Source of the DNA: Streptomyces sp. SID8352
Lineage (GTDB): Bacteria; Actinomycetota; Actinomycetes; Streptomycetales; Streptomycetaceae
Direction of reading: 5' to 3'
Length of the DNA stretch: 64,000 bases
Assembly (NCBI RefSeq): GCF_009862265.1
Contig: NZ_WWGX01000044.1
Location: 124,001-188,000, forward strand
Positions 42,832 through 51,683 of this stretch are shown here, piece after piece (position 1 is the first letter of the stretch; the number at the start of each line of letters is the position of its first letter). Below the pieces are notes generated by a model. It had not been told where the DNA came from. It saw nothing but the letters and a program-made list of their open reading frames with translations, and ran no database searches. The position numbers and the translations under genes are program-made.

Positions 42832-42910
42832 GGACGGTGGTGCGGGGGGCGGGGCCGTGTCCGATCCGGGCGCGGCCCTGCCGCCGTGTGCGCGGTCCCG
42901 CCGCGGTGAG

Positions 42911-43051
42911 GCGGCCCGGGGGAGGAAGGGGAGGCCGGTCGCGGGCGGCCCGGTGAGGAACGGGGGAGATCGGGCGTGGGCGGCCCGCGGGAGAAACGGG
43001 GGAGACCGGGCGTGGGCGGCCCGCGGGAGGAACGGCGGAGAACGGCCGCGG
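42911..43051. repeat. Four tandem copies of a 34-36-bp unit
   Basis: Units start at 42911, 42945, 42980 and 43016 and share GCGGCCCGSGGGAGRAACGG, then GGGAGAYCGGGCGTGG with small changes. The array fills the convergent space between the aldehyde dehydrogenase and AraC genes. Unit lengths are not multiples of three in every copy, so it is not a coding repeat. Confidence 0.75.
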
Positions 43052-43093
43052 GCGGGAAGCGCGCTCCGGGATTCGGTGCTCCGGGGCGGCTCC

Positions 43094-44110
43094 TCAGACC
43101 CCCTTGGTCCTGCGCAGGGTCTCCGACGGCGACTCGCCGTAGACCGACTTGTACAGCGAGGAGAACCGCCCCAGGTTGAAGAAGCCGTGTGCGGAGGCCG
43201 CCTCGGTGACCGTGGTCCCGTCCGCCCGCGGGTACAGCAGCGCGTCGCGGACCGCGCGGAGCCGGATGTCGCGCAGGTACTGCGAGGGGGTGCGGCCCAG
43301 GTCGTGGAGGAAGCGCAGTTGCAGGGTCCGGGCGCTGACCCCGATCGCGGCGGCGACGTCGGCCGGGGTCGGGAGGTCGTCCGCGTGGTCGTGGATGAAG
43401 TCGAGGGCGCTCTTGACCGTGCCCGCCCTCGGGGCCCCGCTCTCGTCGAGCCGCCGCAGGAGTTCCTGGTGCGGTCCGTCGGCGGCGGTGAGGAGGCTGG
43501 TCAGCAGCATGGACTCGAGCTGGCGGCGGGATTGCCCGTTGCGCGCGAGCACCCCGTCCTCGTCCCACTCGGTCCGGACGAAGTCGATGCAGCGCAGCAG
43601 GCCCTTGCCCGCCGGGGACTCCAGGTCCACCACGAGGTCGAAGTCGATGGGGCCGTGCACCCGCGTGCGGGTCAGGGCGGCGAGGTGGTCCTCCAGGTCG
43701 GCCCGGGGGACCTTGAGGGCGAACTGCGCGGCGTCCGGTGCCCAGGCGATCGTCTGGGCGCGGTGGGGCAGCAGGATCGCCGCCTCGGCCATGCCCCGGG
43801 TCCTCCCCCGGTCGCCGTTCTCGCGGGTGACGAGGCTGCTGCCGGTGAGCGTGACGTTGATGTGGTACCAGTGCTCGCTGGCAGGGAGGGTGATGTGGGC
43901 CTCGGTGCCGTAGGTCAGGTAGCCGAGGGTCACGCCGCCGAGCTGGACGGCGTTGAGGCGGGCGTCGAGGGGGCCGCCGCCGACGGGGCTCAGGGTGTGC
44001 GGCTCGTAGACCTCGGCCACGACCTGCTGGGCGAGGTCCGCGTCGTCGGTGCGGAGCCGGCCGTGCTGGCGCAGCGGTTCGGCGGATGATGTCGAGAAGG
44101 ACCTGGTCAT
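43094..44110 (-). CDS. AraC-family transcriptional regulator
   Basis: A 338-aa activator-type protein. The N-terminal AraC-binding-like domain (about 25-190) contains GGVTLGYLTYGTEAHITLP and EHWYHINVTLTGSSLV. The C-terminal double HTH (about 235-335) has TPADVAAAIGVSARTLQLRF and the second HTH TVTEAASAHGFFNLGRFSSLYKSVYGESPSETL. The ATG at 44110 was chosen over an upstream in-frame codon. It is convergent with the catabolic operon and follows the IclR gene after 122 bp in the same direction. It is the natural candidate for controlling the monooxygenase cluster. Confidence 0.9.
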   Translation of the reverse strand: MTRSFSTSSAEPLRQHGRLRTDDADLAQQVVAEVYEPHTLSPVGGGPLDARLNAVQLGGVTLGYLTYGTEAHITLPASEHWYHINVTLTGSSLVTRENGDRGRTRGMAEAAILLPHRAQTIAWAPDAAQFALKVPRADLEDHLAALTRTRVHGPIDFDLVVDLESPAGKGLLRCIDFVRTEWDEDGVLARNGQSRRQLESMLLTSLLTAADGPHQELLRRLDESGAPRAGTVKSALDFIHDHADDLPTPADVAAAIGVSARTLQLRFLHDLGRTPSQYLRDIRLRAVRDALLYPRADGTTVTEAASAHGFFNLGRFSSLYKSVYGESPSETLRRTKGV

Positions 44111-44232
44111 CGGAGGACTCCCCGGGCAGACGGTCGTCCGGCGAGCGGACTCGTGAATCACTCCCCCACGCGGTCGGTCACGAAGTGCGACGGGAGATTA
44201 ACCGCAATCGATGGAAATGTCACCACCTCTCA

Positions 44233-45033
44233 CTACTGGATGCTACTGGCCGCCGCCGGATACGCGGCGGGTCGTGCCGCCCGGCCGCCCAGCTCCCGGC
44301 GGGCCTCCTCGCAGGTGCGCAGGAGCCGCGCGGCCAGCTCCTCCACGCCGACGGCCAGGGCGCGGACCGTGGGCAGGGCGATGGCCAGCGCCGCGTGGTG
44401 GCCGTCGACGACGCCGAGCGAGGCGCCGATGGCCGTCACCCCCGGTTCGCTCTCGTCCAGGTTGGTGCCGTAGCCCCGGCCCCGGACCGCCGCCAGTTCG
44501 TCGTGGAGCGCGGCCGTCCCGCCGGTCCGTCCGCCGGGTGCGGCGGGCGGTCCGCCGGGGTGCAGCGCGTCCACCGCTTCCCGCTCCAGGTCGGCGAGCA
44601 TCGCCTTGCCGCCGGAGGTGCGGTGCGCGGGCAGCCGCAGGCCCACCCGCAGCCCCACCCGCAGCGACCGCGCGCCCTCGATCCCGTCGAGGAACAGCAC
44701 GTCGGAGCCGGTGCGCACCATCAGGTGCACCGTCTCGTCCACGGCCCCGTAGAGGCTGCCGAGATGGGGGCGCACCCGCTCGGGCAGCGGGGGAGCGCCC
44801 GAGGTGCCCAGGGGAAGCAGCCGGGGCCCCGCCCGGTACAGCCGGTTCTCGCCCCGCACGGCGAAGCCCCGGTGGAGCAGCGTGGACAGCAGCCGGTGCG
44901 CCGTGGACGGCACGACCCCCAGCTCCCGCCCGGCCTCGGTGACACTGAGCTGCCCGCGCTCGGCGAGCAGGGTCAGCAGCACCAGCGCGCGGTCCACCGC
45001 TTCGATGTGGTTGGGGTTCTTGTTCTGCTCCAC
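44233..45033 (-). CDS. IclR-family transcriptional regulator
   Basis: A 266-aa regulator. A winged HTH (AVDRALVLLTLLAERGQLSVTEAGRELGVVPSTAHRLLSTLL) is followed by the IclR effector domain with DETVHLMVRTGSDVLFLDGIEG, RLPAHRTSGGKAMLAD, GYGTNLDESEPGVTAIGASL. The GTG at 45033 is taken as start; an upstream TTG lies inside the dyad at 45054-45087. IclR proteins usually respond to aromatic or small organic acids, in keeping with a catabolic locus. It stands just left of the defence island boundary. Confidence 0.88.
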   Translation of the reverse strand: MEQNKNPNHIEAVDRALVLLTLLAERGQLSVTEAGRELGVVPSTAHRLLSTLLHRGFAVRGENRLYRAGPRLLPLGTSGAPPLPERVRPHLGSLYGAVDETVHLMVRTGSDVLFLDGIEGARSLRVGLRVGLRLPAHRTSGGKAMLADLEREAVDALHPGGPPAAPGGRTGGTAALHDELAAVRGRGYGTNLDESEPGVTAIGASLGVVDGHHAALAIALPTVRALAVGVEELAARLLRTCEEARRELGGRAARPAAYPAAASSIQ

Positions 45034-45053
45034 AGAATGGAGCGTATGCAGCT

Positions 45054-45087
45054 TTTCCGTCGTACGCAAAGATTCGTGTACGCGGAA
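45054..45087. promoter_or_regulatory. Putative IclR operator
   Basis: TTTCCG (45054-45059) and CGGAAA (45082-45087), with inner GTAC at 45062-45065 and 45078-45081, form an imperfect dyad. It lies 21 bases upstream of the IclR GTG. Position and symmetry suggest autoregulation. Confidence 0.5.
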
Positions 45088-45247
45088 ACGTCCGGACGGG
45101 GGCGCGGGGCGGCGGCGGACATCTCCGGGGAGGGCGCCGCCACGCAGGCTCCCGGGGAGGCGCTCCGGCGGACGGCACCCCGGCCGGCCGGTCCCGGAGG
45201 AGGGGGAACGGGGGCGAACGGGGGCTGGGGGGAGGGGGCGAGAGAAG

Positions 45248-45411
45248 GTGCGACGGCCGGGGCCGCCACCCCTGGCTGGGACGGCCGCTAGAAAGCCCTT
45301 TGATCAGGCATTTTAGTGACCATAGTGGAGGCTCTAGGCTGCTGGTTGGATCGGTCTCCATCTGGGCGTTTCTGCCTGTTCCTGACTGCTGTTGGCCACG
45401 CGTTGGCCACG
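45248..45411. other. Left boundary of the defence island (attL-like)
   Basis: Bases 45252-45272 carry a 21-bp sequence (GACGGCCGGGGCC then GCCACCCC) that recurs exactly at 51755-51775. At 45391-45411 a second word, GTTGGCCACGC in tandem, recurs with two changes at 51684-51704. After 45273 the base composition shifts to more A/T. No gene is present in 45070-45457. Confidence 0.75.
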
Positions 45412-45457
45412 GCGGCAGACCTTCAAGTCGACCCCGAGGGCCGTCGCGCCAATGAGC

Positions 45458-47335
45458 TCATACGGGCAGAGCGTGTAGGTCACCTCGGGTGCCAGTCGCG
45501 TACACGACACCGTCGCTGATCGTGGGGAACCCTTGACGGTCTGGACTCAAAAGGAGGTCGTAGGAGCGGACCTTTCGACCTGTCAGCAGGTTCCACCTGA
45601 CCAGCTTCGCGGCGCGGTCGGCTGTGAACAGAGTGCCACCTTCAACAGTCGGTCGACTGAGAAGGCGGCCGTCGGTCTTCTTCTCCCAGAGCACGGTCCC
45701 AGTATTAGTGTCTAGAGCTACAAGCCGGTTTTCCATGTCACCGAAGAGCAGCACCTCGTCGGTGGCGACTGGAGTCGATGCTAGGAGCGCTTTAGTATCG
45801 AACCACCAAAGCGGTCGTCCGTTCTCAGGGTTCACTGCCACGATTCGCTGACACGAGAGAGATTTCTCCGGCTGCAAGGCCATGTAGATTCCGTTGTCCG
45901 TGGCGGCCCAATCCGGAGATAGCGGGGCCTCGGCCTGATAGGACCAGGCCACCCTCCCGTCAGTGACAGCCACCATGCGATCTCCGCTAAAGCTCGCTGT
46001 CGCGCCGGTAATTGGGGATACCATAGCCGTGAACAGCGCACATTTGGCAGCCGTCTGCGGTGGGGAAGTGACGGTAAGCCCGTCTGTGGTAACCGACCAG
46101 AGGAGTCTAAGCGTCGACGGGACAAAGGCGTGCAGGGTGCCGTCCTGAGCAGTTGCGTACAGCACGTCCTGCGAAACGCCTAGCAACCCGTCGCGGATTG
46201 CGACTGGGTGTGACGCTCGGTGCTTCCCGGTCCGAAGGTCAGTCATTTGCAAGTAACTGCCCTTGCCGGGGAAGTAAGCCGCGCCCCCATATAGGGCAGG
46301 GTTACCTGGGTACCACATCTTGATCAGGGGCAACCGCTGTCGGGATTCGAGGTCGATCGCATGCAGCTTGTATGGCTCGTGCACCACAAGCGCGCCGGCG
46401 GACAGGATGGGCTGGCGAGCAGGTCCGAGGGCTGCTCGGGCTTGCCATGACTCAGACCTTCGCTGTGCTTGGGAACCGGCAGACGTGCGAGTCCGGCTGC
46501 CCGTACGGTCTGGTAGCGATGCCCGCGGCTTTTGTTGTTTTCGCACTTTGGCGAGCGCGATGTCGTACTGCATCTCGCCGCCCATGCGAGGGGTTTGAGC
46601 GGCCCCCTCCCGGTGGAGACGCTCGCAGGTATATCGGTAGAGCTCCTGAAGGGTGACTACACCGTCGCCGTTGAGATCGGCAGCGCCGGTGGAAATACCT
46701 TCGATGAGCACCCCGGTTAAGAGAGATGGTGCAGGTGTCTCGGCGTCGTAATGCTCCCCTTCCCAGGCTCTCTGTGACCTTGTACCAGCGGTGATGACGA
46801 CACGGCCCTGCCCGGCCAGGGCCTCCTCGAATCTTGCCGATTCGTCGCCCTTAGCCCCTGAGAGGAAGAGGCCGCTGTAGCAGCAGTCGAGGATCACGAC
46901 GATGCTTCGAGCGCGGCATTCGTCCATGACCTCGTGGATAAATGCCGCAGAGATCGTTGTATAGGTGGGTCGGCCAGGATCCGTCTGGCGGATGGCAAAG
47001 TAAAGCTTGTCGTTGCGACTTACGATCCCGTGACCAGAGAGGTATAGGAGACGTACGTCGTCGCCCCAAGCGTTGAGGAAGAACTCTCCGATTGCCCGTT
47101 CCAACGCGGCGCGGTCGGCATCAATGAGTGTCTGTACCTCGAATGCGCCGATCTTTGGGTCACGCAGCAAGGTGGCGAGGCGAGTGCAGTCCACCTCGGG
47201 TGAACGTAGCGCTGGTAGTTCTGGGTGATCGTATGTCCCTGTACCGATGAGCAGAGCCCCGCGGTTTCCGTTGCCGATCGGCTGAGCGGTCATAGTGTCA
47301 GGACTGCTCGGCGGAGCGCTCTTCGGAGTGGCCAT
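45458..47335 (-). CDS. Caspase-family (C14) protease with C-terminal beta-propeller
   Basis: A 625-aa protein. The caspase p20-like domain (about 22-250) starts RGALLIGTGTYDHPELPAL. The catalytic His is H102 (LYLSGHGI) and the Cys is C152 (VILDCCYSGLFLSG). A calcium-loop-like DLNGDGVVTLQEL follows. Residues from about 300 to the end form a PQQ/YVTN-like propeller (for example RIVAVNPENGRPLWWF and RLVALDTNTGTVLWEKK), a likely sensor or docking part. Bacterial caspases in conflict systems cut cell proteins to kill infected cells. The ATG at 47335 has GAGG upstream; it overlaps EACC1 by 38 bases. A shorter start at 47293 is possible. Confidence 0.92.
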   Translation of the reverse strand: MATPKSAPPSSPDTMTAQPIGNGNRGALLIGTGTYDHPELPALRSPEVDCTRLATLLRDPKIGAFEVQTLIDADRAALERAIGEFFLNAWGDDVRLLYLSGHGIVSRNDKLYFAIRQTDPGRPTYTTISAAFIHEVMDECRARSIVVILDCCYSGLFLSGAKGDESARFEEALAGQGRVVITAGTRSQRAWEGEHYDAETPAPSLLTGVLIEGISTGAADLNGDGVVTLQELYRYTCERLHREGAAQTPRMGGEMQYDIALAKVRKQQKPRASLPDRTGSRTRTSAGSQAQRRSESWQARAALGPARQPILSAGALVVHEPYKLHAIDLESRQRLPLIKMWYPGNPALYGGAAYFPGKGSYLQMTDLRTGKHRASHPVAIRDGLLGVSQDVLYATAQDGTLHAFVPSTLRLLWSVTTDGLTVTSPPQTAAKCALFTAMVSPITGATASFSGDRMVAVTDGRVAWSYQAEAPLSPDWAATDNGIYMALQPEKSLSCQRIVAVNPENGRPLWWFDTKALLASTPVATDEVLLFGDMENRLVALDTNTGTVLWEKKTDGRLLSRPTVEGGTLFTADRAAKLVRWNLLTGRKVRSYDLLLSPDRQGFPTISDGVVYATGTRGDLHALPV

Positions 47336-47711
47336 CGCCTGGAACCTCGCGGTGAGCGAGGAAAATATCGATCAAACGAGTCCGCTCGGCAGCCGAGGTA
47401 TCACTCAACTCGATCACGTGGCCTTCCAACTCCACCTTGATGCCGCGCACAGGTCGGTTCTTCAACCATGTGTTGGCGAGCAGGAGAACCTGACGCAGAG
47501 CAAGGGAAGCGGCCGTAACGACAACCGATCCAGGAGCGAGCAGCTCGCCGCTCTTTTCCCCCTTCGAGATCTGATCCGTAGAGTGCCCGGCTCGTACGTC
47601 CAGTACGTCCAACTCCTGGATTGAGCGTCGCAGCTGGCCTCCAAGGCGCAGCAGCTCGTCATCGTCTGTGTCGGCAAGCCCCAGAAGTTCCAGTCGTACG
47701 GTCTGCTGCAT
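47298..47711 (-). CDS. EACC1-type effector-associated adaptor
   Basis: A 137-aa small protein fitting the effector-associated constant component 1 (EACC1) family: beta-rich start QTVRLELLGLADTDDDELLRLGGQLRRSI, a helix VVTAASLALRQVLLLANTWL, and a strand GIKVELEGHVIELSD. EACC1 proteins are encoded next to caspases, trypsin-like proteases and NTPases in the conflict systems described by Aravind and co-workers, and are thought to couple sensor and effector. It lies between the subtilase and caspase genes and overlaps the latter. Family assignment is by pattern and context; no search was run. Confidence 0.75.
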   Translation of the reverse strand: MQQTVRLELLGLADTDDDELLRLGGQLRRSIQELDVLDVRAGHSTDQISKGEKSGELLAPGSVVVTAASLALRQVLLLANTWLKNRPVRGIKVELEGHVIELSDTSAAERTRLIDIFLAHREVPGDGHSEERSAEQS

Positions 47712-47808
47712 CGTCCCACCCCGGTGTCTGCGCTCTCGTCGCGTGAAAGTTTAGGGAGGGAGCTGGTTGGGTTGAGATGAAAGCTAGATAGTGGCCTCGA
47801 TTGATCAC

Positions 47809-50451
47809 TTACCAGCCGAGTTGCATCTGAATTGGAATGCCGTCCGTGATCTCGGGCTGGGCGGTTGGCCTGACCTCTACCGGAACTCCCAGTTGTGCGG
47901 CGATGGGGGTGTACAGGTCGGTGGTGATCTCCGGTGTTCTCAAGGAGATCAGGAGGGCGTAGCTGACAGGCAGGCCGATCCTGTCCTTGCGTTTATTTGC
48001 CTTCCACCAGCCGCCGACAGGGTAGACCGCGAGCATGCCGCAGTCGGCGAGTTCGACCGCCGACCCGCGCCAGATGTCGGCGTGCAGCGAGCCGAGGTTG
48101 CGGGCTCGGGGGCCGACCAGCCACCTGCTGTTGGACTCGAACGCCTTGGGGTTGCCAAGGCCGTCGCTGTCGTGTTCGGCCTGTTCGGCCAGTCGCCTCT
48201 GGAAAGAGTCGCTGGATTCGGTGGAGCCCTTGATGGCGAAGCGCAGGCCGTGGGATGCGTAGCTGTAGCGGCCGAGCATGCCGCGTCGGCCGGGGTTGGG
48301 CTCGATCATGTAGGCGAGCGTCACACGCAGGTCTACGGTGGTCTCGGCCAGGTCACGCAGTTGCTCCAGGGGCCAGGGCAGCTCGTGCAACTTGAGCTCA
48401 GCCAGGCGAACTTGACCGCCCTTGGCCTTGTACGGCACCAGGGTGTTCTGGATGATCATCGTGACGGCGTTCGAGGCGCTGCTGCGGATGCGTTCGGCGG
48501 TGGGCATGCCCCATCCGTACCGGCGGATTACCTGTCGCATCATGTCGCCCCTGCCCAGTTTGGGGGCGCCGGTCTTCTTGAACAGGCCCTTTTCTTCCAT
48601 GGCAGGGGTCCACTGGGCTTCGTGCACGAGAAGGGCGCGAACAGTCTCCGGCCGCAGCCCGGGGTAGGTGCTCATCGCCGTGGCGGCGAGCGCAGCCGCC
48701 TGGGCCGTGGCAGCGCTCGTGGCGTTCGTCCAGGTCAGCTGACGCGCCGGGTCGTGGTGGGTGGTCGCCACGCTTACCAGATCGTGTGCGTCCAGGAAGC
48801 TGTCGTCAGGGGCGACGAGCATGTTCCCGCCCTCCAGAACGATGTCGGGCTTGGCGATGGAGCCACTCGTCAGTGCCACCGAGGTCCGGCTGAACGGGGA
48901 CAGGGAACCGGGAACGGCCAGCGGACGAAATCCGCGGAACAGGGCGGAATCGGGGACGGCGTCCATATGCGTGCACGCCCCGACGGTGAGTACGTTGTGC
49001 GCCTGGGCGGGTTCTTCGATGCGCGACAGATCGGACAGAAGCAGCGGATCCAGCAGGCCGTCGTCGCGGCGCATCTGGTGGGGCACGGCACCGCGGATAT
49101 TGCCGGCGCTGACGATGATCAGGCGTGACGCTTCAGAATCGGGCGCTCCGATCAGCTCGATCCGATCATCCCGGACGGCGACGTCCGTGCCTGCTGCCAG
49201 GGCGTCCAGGGTGGCCGACCACAGGGTCGCTGTGCCGTCTACGCCGTTCTCCCCTTTCCCGGACTCCCGGGTGACGGCCATCGAAAAGACCCGTCCAGAC
49301 GGTGCGGGGCCTCCGTTGCCGATTTCAGCCGTCGCGACTGCGTTCGCAGTGGTCTCCGCGCAGGTGCGTGGGGACGCGTCGGGTGTGTGAGCGTCGTTGA
49401 GGATCTTCACAGATTCAAGGCCGTGACCGAGGACGACGGGACCTTGTGCTTCAAGGGCTGCGGCGAAGTCCCCGAAAAGGGCGAGCCCGGCCATCTGGGT
49501 GCCGTGCCCGATGCGGTCGGCCGGCGTGCTGCCAGGAAGCACGCTGTAGGCGCGCTCGTGCAACGCGGGCTTCAGCAGGGCGTGCTCCTGAGCTATCCCC
49601 GTGTCCAGGATGCATACCACCGGGGCTTCTGGGGCGGCCGGTTCGATGCGCGCGGCGAGATCCTTGACGAGGTCGACGCGGAATTCGCGGTCGACGGCGT
49701 AGAGGCCCTCGGCGAAGGTAGGGCTACGGATCTCGGTAGGGCAGGCGTTCGTGGCCAACAGGAACGCCAGCTCGTTGCCGGTCGTCGCGACGTGGGCCAC
49801 CAGGCGTTCCCCGACATGGATAGCCCGCTCACTGACCCGCCAGTGACGCTCTTCGGCCAGCGCACGCAAAGTAGTGACCGCCGCCGGCGAGATTCGCGGA
49901 TCGAACCACAACTCCCACCACCGCTCATCGTCCAGCGGCGGCATTCCCTGCCGCTCCTGCCAGAGGTGCTCCAGCAGAGCCCGTTGGACCTGTTCCATAT
50001 TGGCCACCAGCACGGCCTGTTTAGGGTTACCGCGGGTGGTGTCGTCCGTGAAGTCGGCGATCCGCTGGCTGAACGAGGCGACTTTATCGAAAGGGATCCA
50101 GACCAGCGCGTCCTGCTGAGTGTTCTCGGTCTGCGGGTGGCTGCTCATGAGTGTCAGGCCGGATGCGTCCAGGCGCTCCAAACTCAGAGGGTGATCGCGA
50201 GCGGCCTCGATACGCACCGCGAAACCGTCAGGCTGACGATCCTCGGGCGTCTGCTGCACGAGCTGGACTGCCTCAAGGCGGGCCGTCTCCAGCCCATCCA
50301 TCAATGCGTCTGCGTGCCCCTGCCGGTTCGTGTGCTGAACCAGGTCCGGACCGCTCCCGCCGGGAGCCTCGGAGCGCGGCGTGAGGGTAGCGGCCTCCCA
50401 GGGCACGATCAGGTGCGGACTGAGCCGTGCGGAAGAGTCGGGCTCAGGCAT
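47809..50451 (-). CDS. ietS: Subtilisin-like protease of the IetAS anti-phage system
   Basis: An 880-aa S8 peptidase without a signal peptide, so cytosolic. The catalytic residues are D283 (VCILDTGIAQ), H316 (IGHGTQMAGLA), N451 (IVSAGN) and S579 (NATSAATAQAAALA, a variant of GTSxA). About 270 residues precede the protease domain and about 290 follow (from VRLAELKLHELPWPLEQL), both of unknown fold. Its ATG overlaps the end of the AAA+ gene by eight bases. A cytosolic subtilase paired with an AAA+ ATPase is the ietAS defence system reported by Gao and colleagues in 2020. The symbol rests on this architecture. Confidence 0.88.
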   Translation of the reverse strand: MPEPDSSARLSPHLIVPWEAATLTPRSEAPGGSGPDLVQHTNRQGHADALMDGLETARLEAVQLVQQTPEDRQPDGFAVRIEAARDHPLSLERLDASGLTLMSSHPQTENTQQDALVWIPFDKVASFSQRIADFTDDTTRGNPKQAVLVANMEQVQRALLEHLWQERQGMPPLDDERWWELWFDPRISPAAVTTLRALAEERHWRVSERAIHVGERLVAHVATTGNELAFLLATNACPTEIRSPTFAEGLYAVDREFRVDLVKDLAARIEPAAPEAPVVCILDTGIAQEHALLKPALHERAYSVLPGSTPADRIGHGTQMAGLALFGDFAAALEAQGPVVLGHGLESVKILNDAHTPDASPRTCAETTANAVATAEIGNGGPAPSGRVFSMAVTRESGKGENGVDGTATLWSATLDALAAGTDVAVRDDRIELIGAPDSEASRLIIVSAGNIRGAVPHQMRRDDGLLDPLLLSDLSRIEEPAQAHNVLTVGACTHMDAVPDSALFRGFRPLAVPGSLSPFSRTSVALTSGSIAKPDIVLEGGNMLVAPDDSFLDAHDLVSVATTHHDPARQLTWTNATSAATAQAAALAATAMSTYPGLRPETVRALLVHEAQWTPAMEEKGLFKKTGAPKLGRGDMMRQVIRRYGWGMPTAERIRSSASNAVTMIIQNTLVPYKAKGGQVRLAELKLHELPWPLEQLRDLAETTVDLRVTLAYMIEPNPGRRGMLGRYSYASHGLRFAIKGSTESSDSFQRRLAEQAEHDSDGLGNPKAFESNSRWLVGPRARNLGSLHADIWRGSAVELADCGMLAVYPVGGWWKANKRKDRIGLPVSYALLISLRTPEITTDLYTPIAAQLGVPVEVRPTAQPEITDGIPIQMQLGW

Positions 50452-51430
50452 GGTGGGAGGCGTGCCGCTCGCTCAGGGCTTCCAGCAGCAGCTGCTCGTC
50501 CACCACGTCCCGGTCAGCCAGGATGGCTCGTTTGGCCGCTGCTTCCGCCGCTTTGACCAGTTCGGCGTGACTCAGGCCCGATGCACGTTCTGTCACAAGG
50601 CCCCACCGTAGTGTGCTTGTGTCCATTCCGGCTAGACGTCGCTGCAGCACCTGTACTGCTTCCTCCCCGGTGGGAGGGCCGTAGGTGGCGATCATGTCGA
50701 AGCGGCGGAACAGAGCCTGGTCCAGAAGCTGGTGGTGGTTGGTGCCGGCCACCACGAGACTCTCGGAAGGTGCCTCATCCAGGAACAGCAGGAATGAGTT
50801 CAGGATCCTGCGGGCTTCGCCGACGTCGTTGCCTGCAGCCCGTTCGGCTCCCAGAGCGTCGAACTCATCGAACAGGTAGACCGCTCGGGTCTGGGCCACT
50901 GCGTCAAAGACCAGACGCAGCTTGGCTGCGGTCTCGCCCATGAATCGGCTGATCAGACCGTCCAGGCGAATGGTGAACAGGGGCAGCTTCAGTTCCCCTG
51001 CCAGTGCCGCTGCCGTCATGCTCTTGCCCGTTCCAGGCGGCCCGGACAGCAAAATGCGGTGCACCGGGGTGAAGCCGAACCGCTCCAACCGTGCACGCTG
51101 CCGCTGTTCGTGCAGCACGCGATCCAGCGAAGCACGCAGTCCGGCGTCCAGAGTCATGTCGTCGAGCTGAGTGTCCGGGTAACCTGCCGTCAGGAGACTG
51201 GTCAGCTCACCGCGGGGCTGCACCACGGGGGTAGCGGCACGCCGGGTGTCCGGCTTGCCCTGCCTCTGTTGGGCGGCCTCGACCAGCTCACGCAGCTCTA
51301 CGGCGAACTTTCCCTGCCCCTGACGGGCAGACTTAGCCGCGACTTGCAGGGCGACGCTGTAGAAGAGGTCGTCGTTGGCTTCGGAGTGTGCCCGCACGAG
51401 GGCTTTCAGGTGGTCGGCGTTAGCTGCCAT
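50444..51430 (-). CDS. ietA: AAA+ ATPase of the IetAS anti-phage system
   Basis: A 328-aa AAA+ protein. Walker A is GPPGTGKS (130-137), Walker B YLFDEFDA (185-192), sensor 1 is in LVVAGTNHHQLLDQALFRRFD, and that segment ends with the arginine-finger-like FRRFD. The N-terminal 90 residues (DHLKALVRAHSEANDDLFY; GQGKFAVELRELVEAAQQ) are helical, as in classical AAA proteins paired with subtilases. The ATG at 51430 follows GGAAGGG; a longer frame upstream lacks support. First gene of the four-gene unit ietA-ietS-EACC1-caspase. It probably unfolds or gates substrates for IetS. Confidence 0.9.
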   Translation of the reverse strand: MAANADHLKALVRAHSEANDDLFYSVALQVAAKSARQGQGKFAVELRELVEAAQQRQGKPDTRRAATPVVQPRGELTSLLTAGYPDTQLDDMTLDAGLRASLDRVLHEQRQRARLERFGFTPVHRILLSGPPGTGKSMTAAALAGELKLPLFTIRLDGLISRFMGETAAKLRLVFDAVAQTRAVYLFDEFDALGAERAAGNDVGEARRILNSFLLFLDEAPSESLVVAGTNHHQLLDQALFRRFDMIATYGPPTGEEAVQVLQRRLAGMDTSTLRWGLVTERASGLSHAELVKAAEAAAKRAILADRDVVDEQLLLEALSERHASHHA

Positions 51431-51683
51431 ACGCCTGTCACCCTTCCGGTACGGACTGCCTGTAGTAGACGTGTACCCAATCCAGTGGGCACCCGCGCCT
51501 GCATCGTACGGCCCTCGGCATCCGTGTGCCGGGACGAGAGATAGATGTGGCAGCCTTGGCAATGGCTTTGGCGCCTTGCGGCTTACGCGGTGCAGCGCTG
51601 TCATCTGCGAAGTTCAGGCGGGGGCCTGCAATCCGTGCTGTGCTGCGCTGCGAGCGGCGGCGGATCGTGTGATCGCTGGCTGC
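51431..51683. other. Island right arm with ietA promoter
   Basis: About 250 bp inside the island upstream of ietA, more A/T-rich than chromosomal DNA. It must carry the promoter of the leftward operon. No gene or clear -10/-35 boxes could be assigned. Open frames across it are short and lack a ribosome site. Confidence 0.5.

Noticed and set aside
45070..45300. tRNA gene as island attachment site
   Set aside because: No cloverleaf, T-arm or anticodon stem could be built on either strand at either end; the target looks like a simple hairpin.
45316..45715. Small plus-strand frames inside the left arm of the island
   Set aside because: They lack ribosome sites and partly overlap the caspase gene's 3' end; no family features.
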